Shown piece by piece: positions 1 through 10,861 of a stretch of 64,000 nucleotides of DNA. Made by a program: the position numbers and the translations under genes. Numbering within the stretch: position 1 is the stretch's first letter; each line of letters starts with the position of its first letter. The notes under the pieces were generated by a model, which had not been told where the DNA came from, did no database searches, and worked only from the letters and a program-made list of their open reading frames with translations. The stretch lies in NCBI GenBank assembly GCA_021234155.1, contig JAJEKV010000062.1, forward strand, positions 4,343,025-4,407,024, written 5' to 3'. This DNA comes from Isoetes taiwanensis. Lineage: Eukaryota; Streptophyta; Lycopodiopsida; Isoetales; Isoetaceae.

Positions 1-326
1 GCACATATGAATCCATCATTATTGCGGTCGAAAATACGGAAAGCTTGATATAATTCCTGCTCCTCCTCCTCTTCATTGTTTGAACTTTTATACAAACCAA
101 AAAACTCCTCAAAATCAACTAAGCCATCCCCATTTTCATCCACAGATTTTAGCATAAGCTGAACTTCGTCTGCAGGGCTAGGAGAGTCTAACTTTGCCAT
201 GAGCTGCTGCAGCTCTTCAGTGCTAATAAAACCATCTCCATCCAAATCAAGAATGTTGAAAACTTTTTGCATCTCCATTCTTTCTTCATCAAACGGAGCT
301 TGCATCTCTTTTCCAGTGCAAAGCAT
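1..326 (-). CDS. Calmodulin-like EF-hand protein, 5' part (cut by window edge)
   Basis: Calcium sensor of the calmodulin-like (CML) type. Read leftwards from the Met at 326, the protein has two complete EF-hand loops, DLDGDGFISTEE (residues 27-38) and DENGDGLVDFEE (63-74). A Glu-rich linker (residues 85-89) follows, then the start of a third loop (DRNNDGFI, from residue 100) that runs off the window. Loop positions 1, 3, 5, 9 and 12 carry the expected acidic or Ser/Asp ligands in loops 1 and 2, so calcium binding looks intact. An in-frame TAA ten codons upstream limits the start; Mets at 305 and 278 are alternatives. No intron is visible in the part present. The family is clear; which CML it is cannot be said. 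Confidence 0.85.
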   Translation of the reverse strand, partial: MLCTGKEMQAPFDEERMEMQKVFNILDLDGDGFISTEELQQLMAKLDSPSPADEVQLMLKSVDENGDGLVDFEEFFGLYKSSNNEEEEEQELYQAFRIFDRNNDGFIC

Positions 327-3300
327 GATGTTTTTCCAGGGACCCTTTCGGGCTTAGAACTGAATCAAAATGCCAGTGATAGGGATGCTCTAGAAGAAAA
401 TCCACCTCTGGAGTTTCTATATGAGGTTCACTATGCTGTTATTTCTGGACTTCATTGAATTATATAACCCAAATTCTTAGAAACTACATAGAAGGCGAAA
501 CCCACAAATTTCTGCACGCAATAGATGACTCGCAAGCAATAATTTGGCTGCTACCTATTACAAAACTGCTTTTGGACTCTAATGAAGTAAAAGATGAAAA
601 AGATAAACAAAACGAACCTGCTAGAAGCCCCACTCCTGCATTACAGGCTCTGTTTTGTACTTTTGTTTGCAAAGATCCGAGGAAGCCTTTGTATTACGAA
701 TTATGGCCACACACCATCAGAAGATTTTAACCGATATTTTGAGGTGTCTGTTTTGGCGCATGACTCAGAATTAAGAGGAGCATTTTTTTTTTAGCTGAGA
801 AAAAAATTCGGAAGATGGAATGCAGGTTCTTACCATGTTGAGCTTCCGCCGTTGTATCGAATCTGGCCCCAGCTGGGAGCCTATGCGTTAGGTTTAGACC
901 CACCGACCGCGAACGATATCTGCTACAAATGAAATGAAGAAATAAATTTACAAAAAGCGTAGAGCTCTCAATATGTTAATGTGGAGCTCTATGGTACATA
1001 CCAATATGTGGAGCTGTTTGGTGTTTGCTATTTGCCAAGACATCTTACAAGCTTCTTGGAAGTAATTGAATCTTATGTCCTTTGTTGTGCATGCAAAGGT
1101 CCCTTCAACAGCTTTTCCACCACTTTCTAAAGCTTGCACACTCAAGACTCCACAAACATATAGAGATTATTGGTTGCGTTAGTACCTCGTAAAAATTTCC
1201 CCCAATTACTATCCCATCTTTATTACTACAAGATATCTATCACAGTCACAAACGCTTCTCTTTATCGACATACATCAAGCTTTCAGGTCTGCTCAAAACC
1301 GCTTAAAGTTATAAAGCACAAAAAAGATGCTTGTTATTCCCTATATACCCCATCTATGAAGATTTCCCTAGGTTTTTTCGGATTCCCTATCATTTCTTGA
1401 AGGTCCCTTAGATTTCCTAAAAGTTTGTGAAGCTTCTCCAGATTCATCAAGATTCCTTCAAGATCCTATAAAGATTCTTTGAGATTTCGTGAAGATTCTC
1501 CATGTTTCTTCAACTATGATTTAGATTCCCTGTCATTCTCAAATATTCATAGGATTCGTGCAATCCTCTCAAGATTTTCAAGTTTCGTTGAACCCAATAG
1601 CATAGTGTCCACGATGGATGATGAGCATAGGTCTCACTACGATGGGCGTCCATACGTGAACTATAAGACTAAAAGAGAAAGGTGGGAGGAAAGAAATTAA
1701 TAAAATAAATGTAATCAGCCATCTCTAATGGGCTGGGTCATTCATTGCATTCCTCTCGACCAATCTAGCAAATCCAAAATTTCAAGCAAATACCACACAT
1801 TTACATATGCAAGTGTGTCATCATAGTTAAAAATAATTGATTCGTATGCTAAATACATCTATACAAATAATAAAGAAATAAAAGAGTCGCTTCACTTAAA
1901 TAAGACGCGTCTATTAGGCTTTCGTACAACTCCAATGTCTCTTTTTCTTCTGGGGGAAATCCCTTCCCGCAAAATATGACAGTAGTCTAGGACCAATCAT
2001 GATCCTTGACCATTGGACTTCAAGCTTAGAACTCTAATCAATGATTATCAACTACAACAATCGCTCCTTTAAGTGGATTAAAAGATAGTTGGGGGCCGAT
2101 AAGTCGGCCCTAAATTCGAAAGCATCTCTAATCTATGCCGAGTCCTAATCCGACCCAAAGTCGGATGGGTCTAAAAACCCCAAAAAAAAATTATTTCCTT
2201 TTCTCTGTTGCATCCAATAGGGTCCCAAATAGCAAGAATGCAGGATTTTTATCCGTGATTTGGAGCAACCGAATCTCTTCCCCGAAGTCTTTCCACTCTC
2301 TCGCTTTTAAGTAATGCAAGTGCTTACAGCCACACGCAGAAAGGGGATTCGCCACTTTACATTAAAACTATAAAACACCTGAGGGGTTTTTGGACCCATT
2401 TTTGTACATATACTACCATTGTGAGGTCCTTTTCTCGCATTTTGCACTAGCCTAGATAATTTTTATTTGGAAGGGTCAAATTTTGCTTTTAAAAATCCAT
2501 ATACAGGGGTGATTTTTTGCCACCCTATGCATGCAGATGGCATACCCCCCATATACATGAGTGAATCCCCCTTGAATACGAGCTCCATGTAAGCTTTGCT
2601 CGATAGTTTTTCTGCTTTCTAAGTCGAGCTTAGTTCAAACATGTTTGGATGTTTATTTATAATGAAGAAAGCAAAATTGATCTTAGTTCTCAAATTAACA
2701 CCGACCAACCGATCTTAGTTCTCAAATTTTGGAAACAAAAGAAATATAAAATCTCTTGGATCTGAAATGCCTCTTGGGTCTAAAAACAAGAGAGTATGCG
2801 TTGCGCCCCCGTTGTTCATATCTTTCTGCCCTTCCAAATCTTCACCACTTCTTGGCACTCTTCCATTGTCTGAAACTACATGGTCACGGACTATTTTGTT
2901 ATCAGGGCCCATTATGCTTAGGTAAGCAAACAATAGTATAAGCAACACAAAGAATGGTTCTAATTGCTAAAAACTGCTTCCAAGGTCACGACAATAGCAT
3001 TTTCCCCTCAAAATATGGGGCAGAACACCATTGCTTTTTGCATCTAATTCAACTCTTTGAAGGACTTTGAAATTAGCACTCTTGCTTGTTTGTTACAGTG
3101 TTCTTGCTGATTAATGGGTGCAATGTATAGGCCATCGTTGCTTATTATTTGTAGCATTGTAATTTAACTTGAACACTATTTTTTTCTCTGAGCAGATACT
3201 GTAACAAATGACAGAGCAGTCCATACTACCAATTCTATTCTAGGATGTTTTTCTTTTGTAAATTCATTTCCTTTTATATTTGATTTGTAATTTAAATGTT

Positions 3301-3387
3301 AAATTCAGATAAACTAGGAAACAGATGGCAAAGAAACGAATCAACAAATATGATGCATACTGCCCGAGGAAGAGCCTTTAATCCAAT
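327..3387. other. Non-coding stretch, no gene recognised
   Basis: AT-rich sequence upstream of the EF-hand gene. Short open frames are present but none resembles a known protein. 1360-1600 is a degenerate run of AGATTC/AAGATT-like words. Nothing else can be supported. Confidence 0.5.
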
Positions 3388-3475
3388 AGACAAAGAATGA
3401 GGTGTAATCTTGTCCAGATTCACTATATATTAGACAAAGAATGAGGTGTAATCTTGTCTAGATTCACTATATATT
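3388..3475. repeat. 44-bp tandem duplication
   Basis: Two adjacent 44-bp copies (3388-3431 and 3432-3475) starting AGACAAAGAATGAGG and differing at one position. A local slippage or short tandem duplication; no coding content. Confidence 0.9.
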
Positions 3476-4877
3476 AAGAAATAGAGATGTATTGCATGTT
3501 GTTTATGCATTATCTGCAAGAAAAGAGAAAGTTGAATTTTGGCAAAATAGGTCGGTAGGTTGGCCAAAAATCCCCACCTATGTGATATTTCATGTATTTA
3601 TACGGTATACGTATGAATACCATGACACGTCACTTGAGTATAAGTAGATCCTTGGGGGTCATAAGGGATAACTTGGGCTAACCTAAAAGGGCTTTTGTTA
3701 ACAATGCTAAATTGTTAATAAGTTAATTAAGCTAATTAGACTAATTAATGTTATTAATTAGTAAGTGTAGGTTAATTAGGGAGTGCCACCTGGCCCGATT
3801 GGCCAGGGGAGACTTGCTAAAATTAGAGGGCACGTTGGGTCCCTACCCCCAATTCTGCCCCAAATTGATTTGGGAAGGCTTGGATAAGGGAGGAGCTATT
3901 CATCACTATGTTCTGATCTGAAGAATGGAAGCCTTTCGTGATAATGGCTCTAGCCAAGAGACCGGTTAGTCTTTAGATGGTTGTGGTTCAGCTAACCCTT
4001 GTATGACTAGATAGATGGTTAAAGTCTCTTTATGCAATGTTAGTAAGATGATGATGGATATTTTGTCTATGATTATGTTCTCTCTCAGTTCCTCATACGT
4101 GTTTGGGATTAAGGGTGGGTAAAGACCTGAAAAGCTCATAGTAGTAGATATGTTTCTAGCTAGAACCCTTAAGACCCAATAAATGTGGCCTATGTACAAG
4201 AGACCACCAGGCTCTGGATGCTATGATGTGGTTCCCACCAAATAACGGTCACAACTGGTAAAGTGGGGGCAGAGCCTTGCTGAGCGCGGCTACTGGGGCT
4301 CCTACAGTGTGCTAGGCTTATAGTCGGTCACTAAATGTGGGCCGGGTAGGGGTCTGACACCCCCTGGGATGTAGGATACGTGCCTATAAGGACGTCCAAC
4401 CTCATAAGCTTTAATGTGGAAAATCGAGTAGCTAAACCACCAACAAAATGATTATGCAAGAAACTGCAAACAGCCTAGCATAATGGCACTATAGAAAAAT
4501 ACAAATTGAGGTAGCTAGGGCTTCTGGTTAATTTGCAACTAGGGCAAACGAGTTGCAGCGAATGTATTCATTCCCAAAGAATTTTTCTAGTAGTGCTACA
4601 AAATCAACATATAGAGGCACAAATGATGGTGGACATGCCCAAAGGTTAAAGAAAAGCAGCATCGGGGCTCTGGAAAGGGAGATAGGCCCATGGCTTTAGT
4701 TACACAGGGCTACAGTTTTTGGAGCTTGAAATAAATGCTCTGATACCAAACTGCTTACAGAGTAGTCGAAGTGTTATAAGATCAAGAACGTCTATAACTA
4801 CTGCTACTGATATACTCTGGTCATTAAACAATAAGGAAGTAGGGGGCAGCTTAAGTCTTTGTGTTTTTATGGAAAAC
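3476..4877 (-). other. Probable degraded retroelement sequence with tRNA-Met-type primer site
   Basis: No gene seen. The minus strand reads TGGTATCAGAGC at 4737-4748, the usual plant LTR-retrotransposon primer-binding site complementary to initiator tRNA-Met. A similar degenerate site lies at about 4208-4222 next to sequence ending in a CA dinucleotide. No matching LTR pair or retroviral-type ORF could be found nearby, so the retroelement assignment is tentative. Confidence 0.35.
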
Positions 4878-4986
4878 TATGATTTAAATTGGACACATGT
4901 GAGCACACAAAAAAGTTTGGAAGGTGGTAAGTTATGATTTAAATTCGACATGTGTGAGCACACAAAAAATTTGGAAGGTGGTAGTT
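4878..4986. repeat. 55-bp tandem duplication
   Basis: Two adjacent copies (from 4878 and from 4933) sharing TATGATTTAAATT and GAGCACACAAAAAA blocks with a few differences. Confidence 0.85.
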
Positions 4987-6069
4987 TTTTCTGGAACTTT
5001 CGACCATGTGCCATAGGATATTCTAGAATGTCGGAGGGTATTCGAGAAGCTTTCGCCCACCTTTTGGAAGTTTCCAGCCTATTCTTTGGCCTCATATTTA
5101 AAGGGCAAAGGTCAGCTACTCGGATCAAATTGCAGTCATAGGCGTCTGTGGCTGAAGCAGGGTCAAATTTAAGAAGGATGCGAAAGTTTCTAGAAACGAC
5201 TCTTGATGGTTATGGAACGTCTTGCTTTCTTTAGAATCTTTGATTACAAATTCTAGAGGGATCTAGAGTCTTTTATTTTGTATAAAAAGGAACAACATGC
5301 ATTAGTCGCTTGTGATTAGTAGCTGATTACTTTTCGGATGAAAGGAGCTGGATTGTCTCAGAGGCTTTTAACTCTGCTAAATTGGATATCAACTCTGCTA
5401 AACTGAGCCGTTGATTAGAGGCTTTCAGCTTTGCTAAATTGGGTCGTTGAAAAAGAAATTGCCGAAGCTCTAAGCTCTGCTACGTTGCTATGAAGCCTAA
5501 GTTCTACGAAAGCTAACCTGTGAGTAGAAATTTTCCGAGTTGAGTGATTGAAAATAAAGTTGTTCTATTCTGAATTAGATCATTGAAAAGGAAGTTGTTC
5601 TGAGATAGAACAGACAAAAGAAAGGTTCTAAGCTCTGCAAAACCTCGAAGCTCTGCTATGTTATTGATATCATCTTTGCTGCAAGTGAATGAAAAATTAA
5701 ATAATGATGCAAATCCAAGATTCTTTACCTACTTAATAGTAAGTGTCTTCCACTTTAAAAGTTTGAATAGTTACCTAAGCTGTAGAAAAGTAGCGACAAA
5801 AGCTCCAAATAGAAAGACCATCTATGATATAGAAAAAAGGGCAATCGAGCTGCCATTGATGGGCCGTTGATATTAATTTTGTTGCATTAATGGAGAGTGG
5901 ATCTCGTAGATCAAAAATTTCTAATAACATTGGAAATCTCCCCAACTTTCATGAATGGACACCTCCCCAAGCTTCCACGAAAAGTTGGGGAGGTTTCCAA
6001 TTTAGAAAATTGGGGAGGTTCCTATTCTTGGGAGGCTAACTAGAGATGGGCAGAGATAATTTAAGCGCG
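4987..6069 (+). other. Non-coding, possible solo LTR or promoter-like segment
   Basis: A clear TATA motif (TATAAAAAGG, 5281-5290) is followed by about 350 bases of imperfect repeats of CTCTGCTAAATTGG-like words (5355-5655), reminiscent of an LTR R/U5 region. No LTR partner or target duplication was identified. 5930-6030 repeats the words CCCCAACTTTC and TTGGGGAGG. No coding gene seen. Confidence 0.3.
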
Positions 6070-6352
6070 CTTGACATGTATGACATATATCATGGTATGG
6101 AATAATATATATGACATACATCACACACAATTGATATTTATATGTCTCATGTGTCATTGTTATATGAATAGTATATGTGATACGTGCTATAATATATCTC
6201 ATGACATGATATATGTCATAATATAATTGACATATATGGTAACTATGACACACTTGGCATTTATGACATATATCATGGTATGGAATAACATATATGACAT
6301 ACACCACAACACAAGTGATGTGTATATGTCGTATGTGTCGTTGTTTATCAAC
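6070..6352. repeat. Direct repeat pair of about 100 bp, AT-rich
   Basis: Copies starting at 6070 and 6253 share the core GACATATATCATGGTATGG and a following GACATACA-rich block. The spacing is 183 bp. ATG/CAT-rich satellite-like sequence; the open frames across it are low-complexity artefacts. Confidence 0.75.
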
Positions 6353-6477
6353 AATATCACTTATATCTAATTGAGTGTCATTTTCTGTTTGATAATATTT
6401 GTTTGATAAATATTTGTTTGAGGAGCCCTCCTACTGACACGTGGTATAGCACAATGGTTTTAAGTTGTTTAAAAAGT

Positions 6478-6545
6478 GTTATAAAAATGTTATAATCCTG
6501 TTATAAAAATGTTATGATCCTGTTATAAAAGCTGTTATAAAAACG
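6478..6545. repeat. 22-bp tandem repeat array
   Basis: About three units of GTTATAAAAATGTTATRATCCT, the last one degenerate. Confidence 0.85.
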
Positions 6546-6794
6546 AATGTTGCATAACGATCCAAGCCCACGTCATTGGACCTACGGTATACAGTAGAAT
6601 AGAGTAGAATAGGTGGAATAAAAGCCGTCGAATCTGTACGACCATGGAATCCTACTGATCGGATTATCGGATTAGTGATAATTGGCCCAACTTCCTTGGA
6701 TTGGGTCTGTCTTCAAGTTTAATTCATCTCTTAATCATATCCAATTCTCTCTGCATATAAGCACGTCAGTAGAAATGGTCTCTCTGAGGAGGCG

Positions 6795-8099
6795 ATGGCT
6801 CCAAAGAAAAGGAAGTTTGAAGAAACAGTCGTTGGGTTCTTGGATGACCATCTTCCAAACCCAAAACGTCACAAAATTGATCTCTTTCTGGTCGTAGATA
6901 GCTGGCGGGCTTGTGGTGATGATGGAGGCCAGAGCATGGAGGAGGATGAACCTTGTAACATGGAAGACAGAGTAGCCAATTCTTCTGGTAGCTTCAACAT
7001 GGAGGACAGAGTAGTCGATGTTGCTCGTAGCCTTAACTCTGGCCTGTTGGATCACTACTACAGAATAGGCAGTTTGCGACGTCATTTGCGACGTAACGAG
7101 AACATCAAACGTCGCATGCACACGCTTTAATAACATTTCCCGCTCGTCGCAAATGACGTCGCTGTGGATTCGTCGCAGCGCGACGTCACGTCGCATGTGC
7201 AATATATTAGCGACGTCATGGACGTCCCAAATACGTACAAAATATGTCCTTATGACGTTTTACAGACGTCGCTCATATGTTGCTAAGACGTACGTATATG
7301 TGCGTCCAAAATGTTTTTTCGTGGACTTGAACCCCTAACCTTTAGCTAACAAACCTGAGGCCTTACCAACACCTCAATAACTTATATTTGTATTTATTTT
7401 GTGTTTATTCTTAAAGTCGCAATGAGATGTTGTAATGACGTTGCACTTGCGACGCGTCACGTCGCAAATGCGACGTGGCACGTACAATATGCAACGTAAC
7501 ACGTTTCACATGCGACGTCACACGTTGCACTGCGCGATGTGACCGCGCCGCTAACTTTTTAACGCCACATTGCCATGTCAGCTGCCACATAGGATACCTT
7601 TGCGACGTCTGACCAAACGTTTCAAAAGCGACGAGGGACGTTGCATATGTGACGTTGTTTGAATTTTGCGCGACGTCTTTAGAACGCGCGCGAATTTTGC
7701 GACGTGGACGTTTCAAATACGTCGCAAACCGACGTCGCAAACAGCCCATTCTCTAGTAGTGGATGGCTTCAATTTTCCTGATCTCGACTTTGAATTGCCT
7801 GAGGAAATTGGATCTTTTGAATTGGTTGGCACTCTGGAAGAAAGTCCTGAGCTTGGTATCTTACCTCATAGGACATCATATATGTCTGTTTTCAATTTTT
7901 TAAGCCAGATTTGAAATCCTCCTTCACTTCAAACACATATAAATTTATGCAATTCTGACCAGCTTGAAAAATTTGATCTGCTTGGCAAATATCTTCAGGC
8001 AAATATTAATGTTTTACATCAGCTGCAATGTTTGCCTGCCAGCAAGAACATGGATGATGCTCATAACTTCTTAGTCGCCACATCCTTGCCCTGTTTGTA
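6795..8099 (+). pseudogene. Unknown ORF split by a CACTA element and an in-frame stop
   Basis: Starts MAPKKRKFEE, with nuclear-localisation-like basic clusters (PKKRK, PKRHK), then acidic segments containing a repeated NMEDRV motif. It is interrupted at 7053-7761 by a transposon. Ignoring the transposon and one target-duplication copy, the frame continues exactly into FPDLDFELPEEIGSFELVG, then meets a TGA at 7912-7914, after which the same frame stays open to 8099. A relative of the ELPEEIGSFEL region lies at 18540-18700. The family is not recognised. The insertion plus the stop argue for a pseudogene, although the stop might instead lie in or near an intron. Confidence 0.55.
7053..7761. mobile_element. 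Non-autonomous CACTA (En/Spm-type) DNA transposon, 709 bp
   Basis: Both ends are inverted copies of CACTACTAnAGAATnGGC followed by GTTTGCGACGTC, a terminal inverted repeat of about 31 bp with few mismatches. A 3-bp target duplication GAT flanks it (7050-7052 and 7762-7764), as expected for CACTA elements. The interior is packed with GCGACGT motifs in both orientations, which match the subterminal transposase-binding repeats of this superfamily. There is no transposase ORF, so movement must have been driven in trans. Confidence 0.92.
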
Positions 8100-9019
8100 G
8101 CATATCTTCATCCCGACAGAGAGCAGATGGAAATGAGAACCTCAAGAAAACTCTAAGCTTTAGCCATGGCCTGGAGCATCGAATGATAACTTCTGCTGCA
8201 AAAAGAAGCTAGCCACTATATTTAGAACCAAAATAAGAAAGCGGTTTTGAACCATGAAGCTCCTTAAATCCGGTGGTCGTGAACCTTCTCAAATCCAAAA
8301 AGAAATGTTTAGAGCTTTAAGCAGGGGAGAAAACAAAGGAACATTATATGACTCCGGCTCAAATATTATGCAAACTCTGGAGCATTCTGGAGCTCAAATG
8401 CCTGTGGCAAACTCTGTTCAAATGCATGTGGCAAACTCTGTTCTAGAGCTCAAACGCCTGTGGCAAACTCTATTCTTGGAATCAATCCTTCCTCTGCAGC
8501 AAAATGACTCCGCCCAGGATGTTAAGGTATACCTAACCCAAATCCAAGCAGTGTTTTTGTGGCCATGCTGCAATGACCGAAAATGTCGTACCTGATTCCA
8601 AGCCAAGTCGTGGCTGGATGCTCAACGTCGCCTCCTCCTGTGCTGAGATTAGCAGAGTAGCATGATGGATTTGATAGAAACAACCAGCATAAATCTCAGG
8701 GGAAGTGGAAACCACTGCCGAGCGCTGGCCGCAGCTATGCGATTGCTTGAACAGAAGGCAACGTTGAATCTGATATGGCATTTACTGCAAGCAGGAAAAA
8801 AAAAGGAAAAATATATATGAACTACTACTATATCCAACACATTTAATGCACCCAATCTATAGATAGATAGAGCAGATCTATTGGAGCCACCACTGTAGAT
8901 ATTCTATTTAGGCATGTGTTTTTATACCATCTAGGCTAGATATCGGATCCCATATTTTAGCATGTGCTTCCATTTGCTTAATGTAATAAATGTAATATAA
9001 AATGTGCACATAAGCTAGG
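8100..9019. other. Non-coding, with a three-unit 24-bp repeat
   Basis: 8395-8473 holds three copies of CAAATGCCTGTGGCAAACTC-type units within a 113-codon open frame (8254-8595) that resembles no protein I know. The remainder is AT-rich. The 5' end of the downstream Helitron probably lies somewhere in 8880-9020 but was not pinpointed. Confidence 0.4.
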
Positions 9020-9021
9020 CA

Positions 9022-9029
9022 TATAAATA
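9022..9029 (+). promoter_or_regulatory. TATA box of the Helitron accessory gene
   Basis: TATAAATA followed by GAGGG, about 310 bp upstream of the ORF at 9337. A likely 5'-UTR intron intervenes: donor GAG|GTATAT near 9112, acceptor TTTCAG directly before ATG 9337. The related copy has TTAAATAGAAG and a donor-like AGGTATAT in matching positions (about 30256 and 30348). Confidence 0.45.
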
Positions 9030-9173
9030 GAGGGTATCCTCCAATGCTTGAACACAATACGAGCTGAACTGCTTCTCTAGGCGCTTAGCTTTTCCCTTTT
9101 CCTATTTCTGAGGTATATTTTCTAACCTCTTCCACTCATCCATTCTACGTATACATTACATATCTTGCACATA

Positions 9174-9289
9174 AATTTACACTATTATTTGTTACTTCTA
9201 GTTATAGTTATTAAAGAAATTTAAAATTCCTTGCATATAAATTTACACTATTATTTGTTACTTCTAGTTATTAAAGAAATTTGAAATTC
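9174..9289. repeat. About 56-60-bp tandem duplication in the leader intron
   Basis: Two copies of a block containing ATAAATTTACACTATTATTT (from 9174 and from 9230), differing mainly by a 6-bp TTATAG indel. Confidence 0.8.
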
Positions 9290-9336
9290 CTTGAATACTG
9301 CTTGTCTTATAAGTTAATAGTGTCTATTGATTTCAG

Positions 9337-9681
9337 ATGGGCAAGCCATTGCCAGAGCCCATTGTTATGTTGACGTATAAGATAAAAAAATTTCTATATA
9401 TAACAATTAAAGGAACGGGAGATGAGCTATATCATGTGGAGTGTGGTTGGATCCAAGGATCCTCAGAGTTTCTCTTTGACACTTTAGTTGAGGAACGTTT
9501 TTTGCCCAAATCCTTACTCAATAGATTGGAAATTATGGAAACAAATTACCTGTTGGGCGTCATAACCTATTATCTTGAGAAGTACATGGGTTGTGGCTCT
9601 ATTGGTCCTGCAGGTATCTTCAAAGTGGAGACCGAATTGGTGGATGGTAGGATTGAAGTTGGACTATTCAATGACATCTAA
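9337..9681 (+). CDS. Helitron-associated accessory protein, 114 aa, unknown function
   Basis: Starts at an ATG immediately after a good splice acceptor. No known domain is recognised. A second copy exists at 30507-30845; both share the pattern DELYHVxCGW followed by SSE, a Leu/Asp segment and ETN. Retention of this ORF in a shortened Helitron relative that lacks the helicase suggests it belongs to the element family rather than being captured by chance. The protein is small, mixed alpha/beta in character, and has no signal peptide or membrane segment. Confidence 0.5.
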   Translation: MGKPLPEPIVMLTYKIKKFLYITIKGTGDELYHVECGWIQGSSEFLFDTLVEERFLPKSLLNRLEIMETNYLLGVITYYLEKYMGCGSIGPAGIFKVETELVDGRIEVGLFNDI

Positions 9682-9840
9682 TTCCATAGTTAGTAGTTGA
9701 TAATGTTTGGATTATCGAATGTACTTTGTTTGTTTTAATACTAAAGTTAACATCTATATAATGCTAACGTGAGTTATGGAGATGCGATGTGCATGTCTGG
9801 ATCTGTTTTAATTTGGTTTTTGTATTTTGCATTGTAGTAG

Positions 9841-10241
9841 ATGGCGAAATTGGTTGAAGAGACCACTGAGGCTATAATCGACCTAGATAATGGGACTGAT
9901 GGGTCCTTAACTGTACATGATATGGATTCGCATTTGACCAATAAACAGAATAGCCGGTATTTGTGATGATTGCTAGGAAGGGAAACCTTCGCAAACATAG
10001 ACGAAACCAAATTGCTTTGCATGTATCATTTAGGAAACGCCCTCCTCCGACGATGACGAGGAAATTGCAATCACAAGTAGAAAGGCTCTCTGAAGAGATA
10101 GATAAACTATCCAAGGAGTCTGTCACTCTTTCAATTAGTACTAAACGGCTCGCCGCGCAATTAATTCGTCTCCATCGACTATTGCAAATCGTTGAGGCTA
10201 GTGATGCCGTCATGGCGGCAGTATTAGAAGGCGAAATGTAG
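9841..10241 (+). CDS. Second Helitron accessory ORF, acidic then coiled-coil, frameshifted
   Basis: An ATG at 9841 opens an acidic stretch (AKLVEETTEAIIDLD) ending at TGA 9964-9966. An overlapping frame (9963-10241) continues as a basic segment (RKHRRNQ, RKRPPP) and then a heptad-type coiled coil (LQSQVERLSEEIDKLSKES). The two read naturally as one protein of about 130 residues broken by a frameshift, or as two overlapping small ORFs. Function unknown. It lies between the first accessory ORF and the Helitron main ORF. Confidence 0.4.
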
Positions 10242-10861
10242 TTGAATTGATTATGTTATGTTGCTTATGATAATTATATGATCATGCCATTGCTATAGAC
10301 TTACCATATGATATTTTTTTCTATGCGAGCCATAATATGCTCAGTATGAGTTCATTATAATAACTCGATATACGGGGCATATACTGTAAGATAAACTGTG
10401 GATGATTTCATTATGATAATTAGATAATCATGCCATTACTATAGATGTATTATGAGATGCATGTTTTCTGCGATGTGTAATATGCGGTCAGCATAATTCC
10501 ATTGTAATAAACACATTATATGCGGTACATATTGTGAGATGACTTGTGATTTGTGCCATGGATCTCATGTTACGTAATATACACATAATATATCTAGATG
10601 TTATATATTATGAGTTGCTTATGAGATGCATGTTTTTTTGCAATGCGTAAGATGTTGTGAGATGAATTGTGATTTATGCCATGGATCTCGTGTTACGTTA
10701 TATATTATGAATGGTGAACTATGTTAGTAATGCAATCGCTCTGATTTCAACTACAGAGTCTCGATCCCAGTGCTACTACATGTTATTGTGAGGACAATCA
10801 TTCTTGAAAGAGACAAACGTGTAAGTTTTTTCTTCTGTGTCATTGTGCATCACAATAGTAT
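10242..10861. repeat. AT-rich intergenic with degenerate direct repeats
   Basis: Words such as TGTGATTTRTGCCATGGATCTC (near 10544 and 10669) and GATAATTAKATRATCATGCC (near 10268 and 10418) recur, indicating degenerate repeats of 125-150 bp. No coding sequence. Confidence 0.5.

Noticed and set aside
267..794. Plus-strand ORFs overlapping the EF-hand gene upstream region
   Set aside because: No similarity and partly antisense to the calmodulin-like exon.
2400..2570. Relation to 43030-43150 (GGGTGATTTTTTGCCACCC-like words)
   Set aside because: Similarity is short and gapped; not enough to call a shared repeat.
4987..5690. Complete LTR retrotransposon
   Set aside because: A TATA motif and an opposite-strand primer site are present, but they disagree in orientation and no second LTR or target duplication was found.
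6735..7202. 155-codon minus-strand ORF
   Set aside because: Runs across the CACTA border and the antisense of the 6795 ORF; it cannot predate the insertion.
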